Part shown: piece after piece, positions 9,820 to 18,023 of the stretch
Layout of the letters: the number at the start of each line of letters is the position of its first letter
Numbering within the stretch: position 1 is the stretch's first letter
NCBI RefSeq assembly: GCF_014651815.1
Contig: NZ_BMXP01000010.1
Coordinates: forward strand, 1 to 54,475
Reading direction: 5' to 3'
Origin: Alteromonas halophila
GTDB lineage: Bacteria > Pseudomonadota > Gammaproteobacteria > Enterobacterales > Alteromonadaceae
DNA length: 54,475 nt
Made by a program: the position numbers and the translations under genes
Notes under the pieces: model-generated
What the model saw: the letters and a program-made list of their open reading frames with translations, nothing else
Database searches by the model: none
What the model was told of the DNA's origin: nothing

Positions 9820-11112
9820 TTAAACCTTAAGCGGTGCCAGCGCCCCAAGCGGTTCATTCAGTGACTCCGGCGGCTCGGTAAACCATGCGGGGCCGTTTTC
9901 GGTCATATAAATGCAGTCTTCCAGACGCACGCCGAATTCACCCGGCAGATAAATGCCCGGTTCATTGGAAAAACACATACCGGCAGCCAGCTTTGTGCTT
10001 TCACCACGCACAAAATTCACCTTTTCGTGGCCCTGCATGCCAATGCCATGGCCGGTGCGGTGTGACAAGCCGGGCAGCTTATAATCCGGCCCGTAGCCAA
10101 GCGTTTTATAATGTGCACGAACCGCATCATCCACGCTGCCAGCGGTCGCCCCTGGCTTAGCAGCTTCAAAGGCAATGCGCTGTCCTTCACGCACATGCTG
10201 CCATACTTTACGCTGTTTGTTACTGGGTTCGCCGTACACAAAGGTACGGCTAATGTCAGACTGATAACCATGCACACTACAGCCGCAGTCCATCAGAACT
10301 ACCGACCCCGGCCCGATAGTCTGTTCCTCGCGGGTGCCATGCGGATAGGCGCTGGCTTCATTGAATAACGCCATCCCCCAGATACCACTGCCGCCCAGCG
10401 ATTGCTGCGCGGTGTGCATCAGCCCTTTAACATCGGCCTGAGACATCCCTTCCTGAAGCTGTGCATACACCTCTTCGTAAGCGCGCAGCGTAATTTCATT
10501 AGCCTTGTGCATCAGAGTTAGTTCGTGCGCCGTTTTCACCATCCGGCACCCCAGCGTAACTGGCTCCGCGGGTACTACCTGCATACTGGGTACCGCGTTT
10601 TTAATGCCCTCTACCGCAAAATAGCGAACCGTATCCTCAAACCCCAACTTGCCGGATTTCACCCCGCGGTCTGCCAGAATATCAGCGACCACCTCAAACG
10701 GGCTTTCATGTTCCTGCCAGACCCGCACATCATCACCCACCTGCAGCGATTCCAGCACACTGGGCTTTTCAAAAAAAGGCGTCACAACGGCAACATCGCC
10801 TTTTTGCGGAATAATTAACGCAGTGAGTCGCTCACTGCGCCACCACTGGATCCCAGAGAAATAATCCATCGCCGCGCCGGGCTCCAGCACAATGGCCTTA
10901 ATGTCATGCTGTTTCATGAGTGCCTGGGCTTTGTCGATGCGCTGCTCACGCTCGCTGGCCGAGATGGGCGACACCGGCCCGGTGATATCGCTTAAGCGGG
11001 CATCAACAGGAAAGTCCTTTTTTTTATCGTCGGCAACAGATAACGCAGGAACTGACGCCGCTGCCAGGCCAATCCCTGAAAATCTCAGAAAATCACGTTT
11101 ATTCATAGACAT
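9820..11112 (-). CDS. Exported M24-family (Xaa-Pro) metallopeptidase
   Basis: A 430-residue protein with a creatinase-like N-terminal domain and a C-terminal pita-bread M24 domain. Metal ligands are visible in LMDCGCSVHGYQSDISRTF (two Asp), HRTGHGIG (His) and the two Glu of NEPGIYLPGEFGVRLED. The N-terminus (NKRDFLRFSGIGLAAASVPAL) resembles a Tat signal but has KR in place of RR, so Tat or Sec export to the periplasm is probable and unproven. A nearby in-frame ATG two codons downstream is an alternative start. It is a paralogue of pepP, which lies 2.5 kb away on the same strand; the two differ in the export signal. Confidence 0.88.
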   Translation of the reverse strand: MSMNKRDFLRFSGIGLAAASVPALSVADDKKKDFPVDARLSDITGPVSPISASEREQRIDKAQALMKQHDIKAIVLEPGAAMDYFSGIQWWRSERLTALIIPQKGDVAVVTPFFEKPSVLESLQVGDDVRVWQEHESPFEVVADILADRGVKSGKLGFEDTVRYFAVEGIKNAVPSMQVVPAEPVTLGCRMVKTAHELTLMHKANEITLRAYEEVYAQLQEGMSQADVKGLMHTAQQSLGGSGIWGMALFNEASAYPHGTREEQTIGPGSVVLMDCGCSVHGYQSDISRTFVYGEPSNKQRKVWQHVREGQRIAFEAAKPGATAGSVDDAVRAHYKTLGYGPDYKLPGLSHRTGHGIGMQGHEKVNFVRGESTKLAAGMCFSNEPGIYLPGEFGVRLEDCIYMTENGPAWFTEPPESLNEPLGALAPLKV

Positions 11113-11187
11113 AACCGATAGGGTGTAGGGGAATATACTTATATCTTGGGCCTATCGCGCAGGGATTGCAACTTTACTGAGGCTTCC

Positions 11188-12360
11188 CTAGAGCCCCATC
11201 GCCTCAGCAATAAAATGGCGTTTAACGCCTGGCAGCGAGTTCGCAGCAGAAAGTCCTGCACCACGAATGAACTTTTTAAGCGGCGCGTGACCTGCGAACA
11301 GGGTTTTAAATCCGTCCATAGCCGCAATCATGCGCATAGCTTTGGCTTTACGTTCCCGTTCAAACGGCCGCAAGGCACGCCGCTGACTAAAATCTTTGTC
11401 CTGCTGTTTAAGCGTTGTCAGGTGGGATGCCAGTGACAGCGCATCCTGCATACCCAGATTTGCGCCCTGCCCGGCCAGCGGATGGATGGTATGCGCTGCG
11501 TCACCAACAAGCACGACACCGTCACTCAGCCATTGTCTGGCGTAGCGCATCATGAGCGGAAAATGCTGACGCGCCGCATTAAGCGATACCGTCCCTAATG
11601 CCGCGCCGCTTGCCTCTGTCAGCGCTTTACAAAATTCGCTCTCGTCCATGGCCAGCAACGCATTGGCCCGTGTCGTGGTTTGTGAAAATACAATGGAGCA
11701 ATGGTTTGGATGATTAAGCGGCAACATTGCCAGCGGGCCATCAGGCGTGAACACCTGTCGGGCGGTATTATTATGGGGCTGCTCGGTATGAATATTCGTC
11801 ACAATGGCGGTCTGGCCGTAATCCTTAAACGTAACCGGCAGGCTGGCCTGCTTTCGGATGAACGAGTTGGCACCGTCGGCCCCCACCACCAGTCGCGCGG
11901 CAATGACGTCGTCATTGTCCAGCATCAGCATGGTTTGTTCCTGCCCCCACAAAATACGCGCAATCCGGCTCTCTGCAACAACGACATTCTGCTGAGATGC
12001 TACGCCGTCCGCCAGCGCATTTACCAGCGCCTGATTTTCAACAATGTGACCTAGCTGCTCGCTTTGCATGTCATGGCAGTCAAAGTGAATATGACCAAAG
12101 CTGTCTTTATCCCATACGTCCATTTCATTATAGGGGCATACCCGATCATTACGAATTTGCGACCAGATCCCCCGCGCGCTGAGTGCTTCTGCGTTGACTG
12201 CATTAATCGCACTGACACGCACATCCGGCGTCGCTTTTAGTGGTTGTGACAGCGGCGCATCACTGATAACTGCAACAGTCAGGCCGCTGTCAGCCAGCGC
12301 TGACACCAGCGTAAGGCCAACGATGCCGCCGCCTACCACTGCAATATCCACTTGTTTCAT
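11188..12360 (-). CDS. FAD-dependent ubiquinone-pathway hydroxylase (UbiI/UbiF type, VisC position)
   Basis: A 390-residue flavoprotein monooxygenase of the UbiH/UbiF/UbiI family, which hydroxylates the ubiquinone ring. An N-terminal FAD motif (VVGGGIVG), the RVSAIN segment and the C-terminal GDAAHTIHPLAGQGANLG motif are all present. Its place immediately after ubiH matches visC/ubiI in E. coli, but several segments (RVSAIN, FTPDGPLAMLPL, the carboxy-terminal ALGL-like end) also recall UbiF, so which ring position it acts on is uncertain. Its start codon overlaps the ubiH stop by four bases (ATGA), indicating translational coupling. Confidence 0.93.
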   Translation of the reverse strand: MKQVDIAVVGGGIVGLTLVSALADSGLTVAVISDAPLSQPLKATPDVRVSAINAVNAEALSARGIWSQIRNDRVCPYNEMDVWDKDSFGHIHFDCHDMQSEQLGHIVENQALVNALADGVASQQNVVVAESRIARILWGQEQTMLMLDNDDVIAARLVVGADGANSFIRKQASLPVTFKDYGQTAIVTNIHTEQPHNNTARQVFTPDGPLAMLPLNHPNHCSIVFSQTTTRANALLAMDESEFCKALTEASGAALGTVSLNAARQHFPLMMRYARQWLSDGVVLVGDAAHTIHPLAGQGANLGMQDALSLASHLTTLKQQDKDFSQRRALRPFERERKAKAMRMIAAMDGFKTLFAGHAPLKKFIRGAGLSAANSLPGVKRHFIAEAMGL

Positions 12361-13586
12361 GTGTTGTCCTTATCAGAAAATGCGCTACCTGCACCAAAAC
12401 CGGTAGTTTGCGTCACAAATTGCCGGCGCGCCAGCGGTGATGCAGCCAGAGCGAACAGTCCCGCGTTGCGCGCGGCTACCAGCGGCAGATGCGTGTTAGA
12501 AAAGGTATGTACCAGCGTGTCGGTCAGCGTCATGGAGACCTGCCGGTCAGTCCTTCGGCTTTTGGCATACCGCTGCGTGACCGCCATACTGCCCGCGTCT
12601 GGGTGCCCACTGATGATACTCACCAGATTCAGGCAGTCCCGCAGACCCAGGTTAAACCCCTGCCCGGCGATGGGATGCAGCGTTTGTGCAGCATTGCCTA
12701 CAATCACACTACGCTGCCCGGCAACCTCTGTAGTGTATGATAATCCCAGAGGATAGCTGACCCGCGGCGTAGTGCGCAGGATCCGGCCCTGACGATAGCC
12801 CATTGCCTGTTGCAGGGAGCGGATAAACGCCGCATCGTCGGTTAATATCTGCTCGTGTGCATGCCGGCGAGTCCACACTACAGAAAAGCCATGCCCGGGC
12901 ATGTCATGCTCACCAATCTGGCTGTCAAAAGGCAGAAAGGCCACCGGCCCCTGCGCAGTAAAGCGCTCATATGCACGGTTGTGATGCGGTTCACTGGTGT
13001 GAACATTGGCGATCAGTGCCGTTTGCTGATAGGGCTTATGCTGACGCTGATAGCCCAGCGCTTCAGCCAGCCCGGAACGACCTCCGTCAGCCAGCACCAG
13101 CAGCCGGGCGCGCAAGTGCTTACCATCAGCAAGCGTGATTTGAGTGTGTTCCTGCGACGGTGTTGCACTGACCACCGTCGCCGGAGCCAGATAAGTAAAT
13201 GCCGCTTCCTGTTTAAGCGAGTCGTGAAGTGTTGCGCCCAGTTGTGCTAATGACACGACCTGGCCAAAGTGATCAAGGCGGTAGTCACCGGCATCCATGG
13301 CACAAAAGCCACTGTGGCCCTGGTCTGTCACCTGAATATGGTGAATGGGTGTGGCACCAGCACTGCTAAGCGGCACGCTGAGCTGCCCGAATGCATCCGC
13401 CGTGCGTTTAGACAACGCAATAATCCGGGTGTCGAAGCCCGGCCCATGCGCGCTGGCTGTGTTAGCATCATTGATGTCTGTCGCATCCACCAGCGTTACT
13501 GTCAACGACGTATGGGTGACGAGTCCACGGGCCAGCGTATGTCCAACGACACCGCCGCCCACTATCACAACATCCGAGTCTGCCAC
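12357..13586 (-). CDS. ubiH: 2-octaprenyl-6-methoxyphenol hydroxylase (UbiH)
   Basis: A 409-residue FAD monooxygenase of ubiquinone biosynthesis. It has the dinucleotide-binding GGGVVGHTLA at the N-terminus, the family motif GFDTRIIALS, the DG motif (VLADGGRSGLAE) and the C-terminal GNAAQTLHPIAGQGFNLGLRD. The segment GFDTRIIALS and its position after pepP support UbiH over its paralogues. It starts seven bases after the pepP stop and overlaps the next hydroxylase by four bases. The transcription order ygfB-pepP-ubiH-ubiI/F is the same as in E. coli. The product is expected to work in the soluble Ubi metabolon. Confidence 0.94.
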   Translation of the reverse strand: MADSDVVIVGGGVVGHTLARGLVTHTSLTVTLVDATDINDANTASAHGPGFDTRIIALSKRTADAFGQLSVPLSSAGATPIHHIQVTDQGHSGFCAMDAGDYRLDHFGQVVSLAQLGATLHDSLKQEAAFTYLAPATVVSATPSQEHTQITLADGKHLRARLLVLADGGRSGLAEALGYQRQHKPYQQTALIANVHTSEPHHNRAYERFTAQGPVAFLPFDSQIGEHDMPGHGFSVVWTRRHAHEQILTDDAAFIRSLQQAMGYRQGRILRTTPRVSYPLGLSYTTEVAGQRSVIVGNAAQTLHPIAGQGFNLGLRDCLNLVSIISGHPDAGSMAVTQRYAKSRRTDRQVSMTLTDTLVHTFSNTHLPLVAARNAGLFALAASPLARRQFVTQTTGFGAGSAFSDKDNT

Positions 13587-13592
13587 CGCGCT

Positions 13593-14903
13593 TTACTTCC
13601 TCATTAAGGCTTCAATATCATCAATGTGTTTGGGTACATCAGCACTAAGTACTTCCACACCCGACGCTGTGATCACTACATCGTCTTCGATTCGAATACC
13701 CATTCCCCGGTATTGCTGAGGTGCCGTGCTGTCTGCCGCGATATAAATCCCAGGTTCAACAGTGATCACCATTCCGGGCTTAAGTGGCCGGTCCATACCA
13801 TCCACTTTATAATTGCCCACATCGTGTACATCCAAGCCCAGGTAATGACCAAGACCGTGCATGTAAAATTGCCGCCAGGTTTTGCGCTCGAGATTTTCAG
13901 CCACACTGCCTTTCACAATACCCAGTGCGACCAGCCCCTCGGTGATCACTTCGGCGCTTTTATTCATGGCTTCGCTTAAGGTTACGCCGGGTCCCAGCAT
14001 TGCCAGTACGGTTTCCTGCGCTTTTAACACCCACGAATAGACGTCCCGCTGCGCCTGGCTGAACGTACCGTTGACCGGAAACGTGCGGGTGATATCTGCA
14101 GCATACCCCTGATACTCCGCGCCCGCGTCGATAAGAATTAACTCACCATCGCGTGCTACATCATTGTTTTCGGTGTAATGCAGAATGCAGGCATTCTCGC
14201 CGCTGCCCACAATGGTGCCGTATGCCGGCGACCGGGCACCGGCCATGGCAAATTCGTGATGAATTTCCGCCTCCAGCTGGTATTCCTCACAGCCGGGCGA
14301 GGCAAACTGCATAGCCCGCTTGTGGGCCCTGGCGGTAATCTGCACTGCCGCCTTTATTGTGGCGACCTCACAGGCAGATTTAAATACCCGCATTTCGTGC
14401 AGTATAGGGCGAAGATCGGTTATGGATGACGGGGCCAGCGTTTCTTTAGGTGCGCTACGCAGTACGTCCATAGCGTCCTGCAACAATGTGTCGGCCAACG
14501 GGATGTCGCCCTGAGCGAAATACACATTATCATGACCGCGCAGCAGTTCTGGCAGAACCTCGTCCAGCTCATCCAGTTCAAACGCTTCATCCAGTGAAAA
14601 CTGCTCCAGTGCTGCCTGTGCGCCAAGACGCCTGCCATGCCAGATTTCTGAATCGGGATCTTTGGGCTGACATACCATCGCGCGATAGAGATTACCCAGG
14701 CGAGAATGATTAGACAAAATCAGCCAGGTGTCCGGTTCGTTAAACCCGGTGAGATACCAAAAATCGCTGTGCTGACGAAACACATAGTCCGTATCGCGAC
14801 TGCGGGTAACCATTGAGGACGCCGGTATCAGGCAAATGCTGTTGGCACGGCATTGCGCCAGCAACCTGTCCTGGCGCGCAATAAACTCTTCGGGTTTAAT
14901 CAT
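13593..14903 (-). CDS. pepP: Xaa-Pro aminopeptidase
   Basis: A cytoplasmic M24B metallopeptidase that removes N-terminal residues preceding proline. At 436 residues it matches E. coli PepP (441). The N-terminal domain contains TRSRDTDYVFRQHSDFWYLTGF. The catalytic domain has LIDAGAEYQGYAADITRTF (two Asp ligands), HGLGHYLGLDVHDVG (His) and the Glu ligands of TVEPGIY and GIRIEDDV. It starts two bases before the ygfB stop and is followed by ubiH after six bases, so it is tightly coupled in the operon. Confidence 0.96.
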   Translation of the reverse strand: MIKPEEFIARQDRLLAQCRANSICLIPASSMVTRSRDTDYVFRQHSDFWYLTGFNEPDTWLILSNHSRLGNLYRAMVCQPKDPDSEIWHGRRLGAQAALEQFSLDEAFELDELDEVLPELLRGHDNVYFAQGDIPLADTLLQDAMDVLRSAPKETLAPSSITDLRPILHEMRVFKSACEVATIKAAVQITARAHKRAMQFASPGCEEYQLEAEIHHEFAMAGARSPAYGTIVGSGENACILHYTENNDVARDGELILIDAGAEYQGYAADITRTFPVNGTFSQAQRDVYSWVLKAQETVLAMLGPGVTLSEAMNKSAEVITEGLVALGIVKGSVAENLERKTWRQFYMHGLGHYLGLDVHDVGNYKVDGMDRPLKPGMVITVEPGIYIAADSTAPQQYRGMGIRIEDDVVITASGVEVLSADVPKHIDDIEALMRK

Positions 14904-14905
14904 AG

Positions 14906-15472
14906 TTAGTGTACTGACGGATTAGCAGGCTGGTCGTCAAGCAATGACTGACCCAGTTCGCTGAAACACAAAATTGCAGAGATTTTGACGTATTCAGCCA
15001 CCTCATTGAAGGCACGTTCGGATTCCTCATCGTCTTCCATCGGCTCCTCCATCCGCGAAATATTAGCAAAGTCTTCCATTGCCTCTTTCACATCGGCCGA
15101 GCAGTTTGTCAGATCCTGCTGATGTAAACCAAAGCCGACCAGAAAGCCCTGAACCCAGTTAATCAGTGCTACTCCGCGATCGTTTAAAGGCGTGTTATCT
15201 TCCGGCAGCAGCAGCTGTAGCGAAAATTCAGCCTCCAGCAATTGCTGGCACGTCTGGTTAAACAGCGCAGTTAGCATCTGCTCGGCTGTATCAGAGAAGG
15301 GTTCGCCCTGATTGGCAATATCTTTAAGGGTGCTCAGCCAGCGCTGATCGGTCAGCGACATGCCGCCACAAAACATACCGCACAGGATCCCCTGCATTTC
15401 CGCGCCATCAACGGCAACATTCTGCTGAGTGAGACGCGTTGAGACGGTGTCGTAATCAAGTTGTTTTTCCAC
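14906..15472 (-). CDS. ygfB: UPF0149 family protein YgfB
   Basis: A 188-residue, acidic, all-helical protein of the UPF0149/YgfB family. Recognisable segments are DGAEMQGILCGMFCGG and INWVQGFLVGFGL. It is the first gene of ygfB-pepP-ubiH-ubiI/F on the minus strand. Members in Pseudomonas affect ampDh3 and beta-lactam tolerance; whether that holds here is unknown. In E. coli, zapA lies divergently beside it, but here the divergent side contains no zapA and leads directly to 6S RNA. Confidence 0.93.
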   Translation of the reverse strand: MEKQLDYDTVSTRLTQQNVAVDGAEMQGILCGMFCGGMSLTDQRWLSTLKDIANQGEPFSDTAEQMLTALFNQTCQQLLEAEFSLQLLLPEDNTPLNDRGVALINWVQGFLVGFGLHQQDLTNCSADVKEAMEDFANISRMEEPMEDDEESERAFNEVAEYVKISAILCFSELGQSLLDDQPANPSVH

Positions 15473-15881
15473 AACAAACCTTTTCGCTGAATTTGCCGGT
15501 TAGTCTACCAAATGCAACGCGCAAGCACACGTCCTGCTTGGGAAGATGCGTTAAGTCTGTTCCCACTTCCTTCTGGCTATACATTGCTCAACTGCGCGAA
15601 AACATGCCGTGTCAGGCTGGACCCACCTAATTGATTGCTCTATGATCACAAACGTTCGGATACGGACGTCCCTACCTGATATATAACGCAACAAGAAACA
15701 ACGCATTGTGGTCGCTGAGATAACAGGTATACTGCCTGACTAACTGGTCAGCTTTTAACATGTAATTCACATCGACGAAGTGACAGTCGAATCATCAGTG
15801 CAACAGTGCCCGTGTCGTGAAGAGATCCTCTTCACCGCACCGTACGTTTGGTATAGTCTGTTGCGTTACGCACAATAACAA
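15473..15881. other. Gene-free region between ygfB and 6S RNA
   Basis: About 410 bases with no convincing gene. It must hold the ygfB promoter (minus) and the 6S RNA promoter (plus). A 63-residue frame (15439-15630) overlaps ygfB and shows no ZapA-like sequence. zapA, expected here from E. coli and Vibrio, was not found in any frame. The right end carries a dyad described separately. Confidence 0.7.
15817..15857 (+). promoter_or_regulatory. Putative 6S RNA promoter with overlapping dyad
   Basis: TATAGT at 15852-15857 is a good -10 hexamer and would start transcription near 15864, leaving a short 5' leader before mature 6S RNA. A perfect 8-bp inverted repeat (GTGAAGAG at 15817-15824, CTCTTCAC at 15828-15835) covers the region where the -35 box would lie. 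The dyad could be an operator; this is inference. Confidence 0.45.
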
Positions 15882-16068
15882 TGCTTCCTGGGATGTTTGC
15901 CAGTTCATTCATGTCCCTGGCCGATGCTTTAAACTAAGGAAGTTGAACCGATAACTATTGAGCAAGCTCGACGCGTATCGAGAAGCCTGCGGTTATCGTG
16001 ATTCTTCCGCCCTGAACTTTTCGGTTCAAGGGCGAATAATGAACAGCGGCATCTTGGGAGGCGCCCTC
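15882..16068 (+). ncRNA. ssrS: 6S RNA
   Basis: The regulatory RNA that mimics an open promoter and sequesters sigma70 RNA polymerase in stationary phase. The 5' arm (CTTCCTGGGATG, about 15884-15895) pairs with the 3' arm (CATCTTGGGAGG, about 16050-16061) through Watson-Crick and G-U pairs. Between them lie conserved 6S elements seen in E. coli: GATGTTTGCCAG, GTCCCTGGCCGATG, TGAGCAAGCTCG, GAGAAGCCT and GGTTCAAGGGCG. The length of about 187 fits the family. The 3' flank runs into the ribokinase ribosome-binding site after only a few bases, so they probably share a precursor transcript, as ssrS and ygfA do in E. coli. The ends are approximate. Confidence 0.92.
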
Positions 16069-16085
16069 TTTCGACGGAAGAAGAA

Positions 16086-16982
16086 ATGGCAATAATAAAT
16101 TTTGGATCGATTAATATCGATCATGTCTATCAGGTCGAACACTTTGTTCGTCCCGGCGAAACCATCGCCTCAACACACTATCAACAATTACTGGGTGGCA
16201 AAGGTGCCAATCAGTCCATTGCACTGGCGCAGGCAGGGGCAGACGTTCGTCATGTCGGCAGCATTCACGAAAGTGATGCGTCATTTAAGCAGGCACTGAT
16301 AAAAAAAGGCGTCGACTGTCGGGGCGTGAAATGCAATGACACGCCTTCTGGCCACGCCATTATCCAGGTCACCCCCAGTGGTGAAAATGCCATCGTGCTG
16401 TTTGGCGGTGCCAATCAGACAATCACTGCAGATACAGTTTCTGCCGCCTTAAAAGAGACCTCCTCTTCCGACTGGGTACTGACCCAAAATGAAACCAGCA
16501 GCATTGACGATGTGTTAAAGCAGGCCAGTGATAAACAGCTGAAAGTGGCGTTTAACCCAGCGCCGATGAGTGACTCAGTCAAACACCTGCCACTGGATTG
16601 CATTGACCTGCTTATTGTCAATGAAACTGAAGCCGCAGCCATTACCGGCAAAGAGGCACTGGATGAAATCATCAGTGCATTTCAGGCGAACTGGCCTGAT
16701 GCAGAAGTTATCATCACCCTTGGCAAACAAGGTGTGAAAATGCTGCGCGGTGACGATGTCATCAGTGTTGAGGCGTTTTCTGTCGATGCGGTCGATACCA
16801 CTGCTGCCGGTGATACCTTTATTGGCTACTTCTTATCGGCATACTGCAACCACACCGATGCCCGACAAGCCCTTATCAGAGGGTGTGCAGCCTCAGCCAT
16901 TGCAGTTACCCGTGAAGGCGCTGCGCAATCTATTCCCAGTCAGCAGGAAGTTGACCGGTTTCTGGCTAAAACCGCTCACTAA
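16086..16982 (+). CDS. Ribokinase-like PfkB sugar kinase
   Basis: A cytoplasmic kinase of 298 residues, expected to phosphorylate ribose to ribose-5-phosphate. The N-terminal substrate motif NFGSINIDHVY, the GGKGANQS motif and the PfkB signature DTTAAGDTFIGYF with its catalytic Asp are clear. It starts about 17 bases after the end of 6S RNA with a good ribosome-binding site (GGAAGAAG). It is followed after 17 bases by a nucleoside hydrolase, which would supply ribose. rpiA lies 2 kb downstream. The position between 6S RNA and fau is not the E. coli arrangement. Ribose is the most likely substrate, but other PfkB substrates are possible. Confidence 0.9.
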   Translation: MAIINFGSINIDHVYQVEHFVRPGETIASTHYQQLLGGKGANQSIALAQAGADVRHVGSIHESDASFKQALIKKGVDCRGVKCNDTPSGHAIIQVTPSGENAIVLFGGANQTITADTVSAALKETSSSDWVLTQNETSSIDDVLKQASDKQLKVAFNPAPMSDSVKHLPLDCIDLLIVNETEAAAITGKEALDEIISAFQANWPDAEVIITLGKQGVKMLRGDDVISVEAFSVDAVDTTAAGDTFIGYFLSAYCNHTDARQALIRGCAASAIAVTREGAAQSIPSQQEVDRFLAKTAH

Positions 16983-16999
16983 GTGATTAAGAAAACGTT

Positions 17000-17941
17000 A
17001 TGACGCATAAAATTATTTTAGATACGGATCCGGGCATTGATGATGCCATGGCCATATTTTTCGCCTTTCAGTCTCCGGATATCGATGTGTTGGGGCTGAC
17101 CACGGTTTACGGCAATGTTCCGGTGAACATGTCTGCGCAAAACGCGCTCACTTTGTGTGAGATTGCCGGTAAAGACATTCCGGTCACCAAAGGGGTTGGC
17201 ATGCCGTGGGTGGGTCCTGAATCGTCCTATGCACACTTCGTGCACGGTGAGCACGGCTTTGGGCATATCAAACCTGAGCCGCCAAAACGGGAACTGGACC
17301 CGCGCAGTTCTGCTCAGTTTATTGTGGATATGGCCCGCCAGTATCCCGGTGAAATCACACTGGTCGCAATTGGTCCGCTAGGCAACCTTGCCCTTGCGCT
17401 GCGTCTTGAGCCGGAACTCCCTAAGCTGGTTAAGGGGGTCAGTATCATGGGCGGTGCAGCCTTTGTTCGCGGCAATGTGACGCCGGTAGCCGAAGCCAAT
17501 ATCTGGAATGACGCCTATGCTGCAGAGATCGTGTTCGCTGCGGACTGGGACCTGACCATGTTTGGCCTGGATGTCACCAATAATGTGCCGTTCAAGCCTG
17601 AGTTTGTCGATTTACTGGCACAGAATAACCCCGAACTGGGCGGTTTTGTAAAAGAATCTGCGCAATTTTACATGGATTTTTATTCTCAGAATCGTGACGA
17701 CCGGGTCTGCTTTTTCCATGATGCGTTTCCTATTGCGCACCTGCGTCATCCGGAGCTGTTCGAACTCACCGAAGGGCATGTGCGGGTTGGCACCGGCGAG
17801 CTGGACCGCGGTCAGACCGTTGTTGCCCCGAAAGGCACAACGCCAAGCCCATTGTGGAACAATGCTAACACCATCAAGGTTGCAACGGGCGTTAACCATA
17901 GTCAGCTGGAACAGCTGTTTATTGACACCTACGCTGGGTAA
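17000..17941 (+). CDS. Ribonucleoside hydrolase (IunH/Rih family)
   Basis: A 313-residue hydrolase that splits the N-glycosidic bond of nucleosides, giving free base and ribose. The calcium-binding N-terminal motif DTDPGIDDAMAI is intact, and the family's internal segments IGPLGNLALAL and MGGAAFVRGNVTPVAEANIWNDA are present. Its specificity (pyrimidine, purine or both; RihA, RihB or RihC type) cannot be assigned safely. Together with the upstream ribokinase it forms a two-step nucleoside-to-ribose-5-phosphate salvage pair. A strong hairpin follows the stop and separates the pair from fau. Confidence 0.93.
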   Translation: MTHKIILDTDPGIDDAMAIFFAFQSPDIDVLGLTTVYGNVPVNMSAQNALTLCEIAGKDIPVTKGVGMPWVGPESSYAHFVHGEHGFGHIKPEPPKRELDPRSSAQFIVDMARQYPGEITLVAIGPLGNLALALRLEPELPKLVKGVSIMGGAAFVRGNVTPVAEANIWNDAYAAEIVFAADWDLTMFGLDVTNNVPFKPEFVDLLAQNNPELGGFVKESAQFYMDFYSQNRDDRVCFFHDAFPIAHLRHPELFELTEGHVRVGTGELDRGQTVVAPKGTTPSPLWNNANTIKVATGVNHSQLEQLFIDTYAG

Positions 17942-17946
17942 TCAAA

Positions 17947-17991
17947 CCACCCACACGGCATGATGCCGTGTGGGTGGACCGACCGTTTTTT
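17947..17991 (+). terminator. Terminator or attenuator between nucleoside hydrolase and fau
   Basis: A 31-base palindrome (17947-17977) forms a stem of up to about 14 pairs around a small loop. It is followed, after eight bases, by a run of six T (17986-17991). It probably ends or reduces transcription coming from 6S RNA and the salvage genes. Confidence 0.7.
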
Positions 17992-18023
17992 CTGTCAGCC
18001 GTCAGACAAAGTCAGGTTCTGCT

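Noticed and set aside
15439..15630. A 63-residue plus-strand frame next to 6S RNA, considered as zapA
   Set aside because: It overlaps ygfB and lacks any ZapA feature (length, helices, coiled coil).
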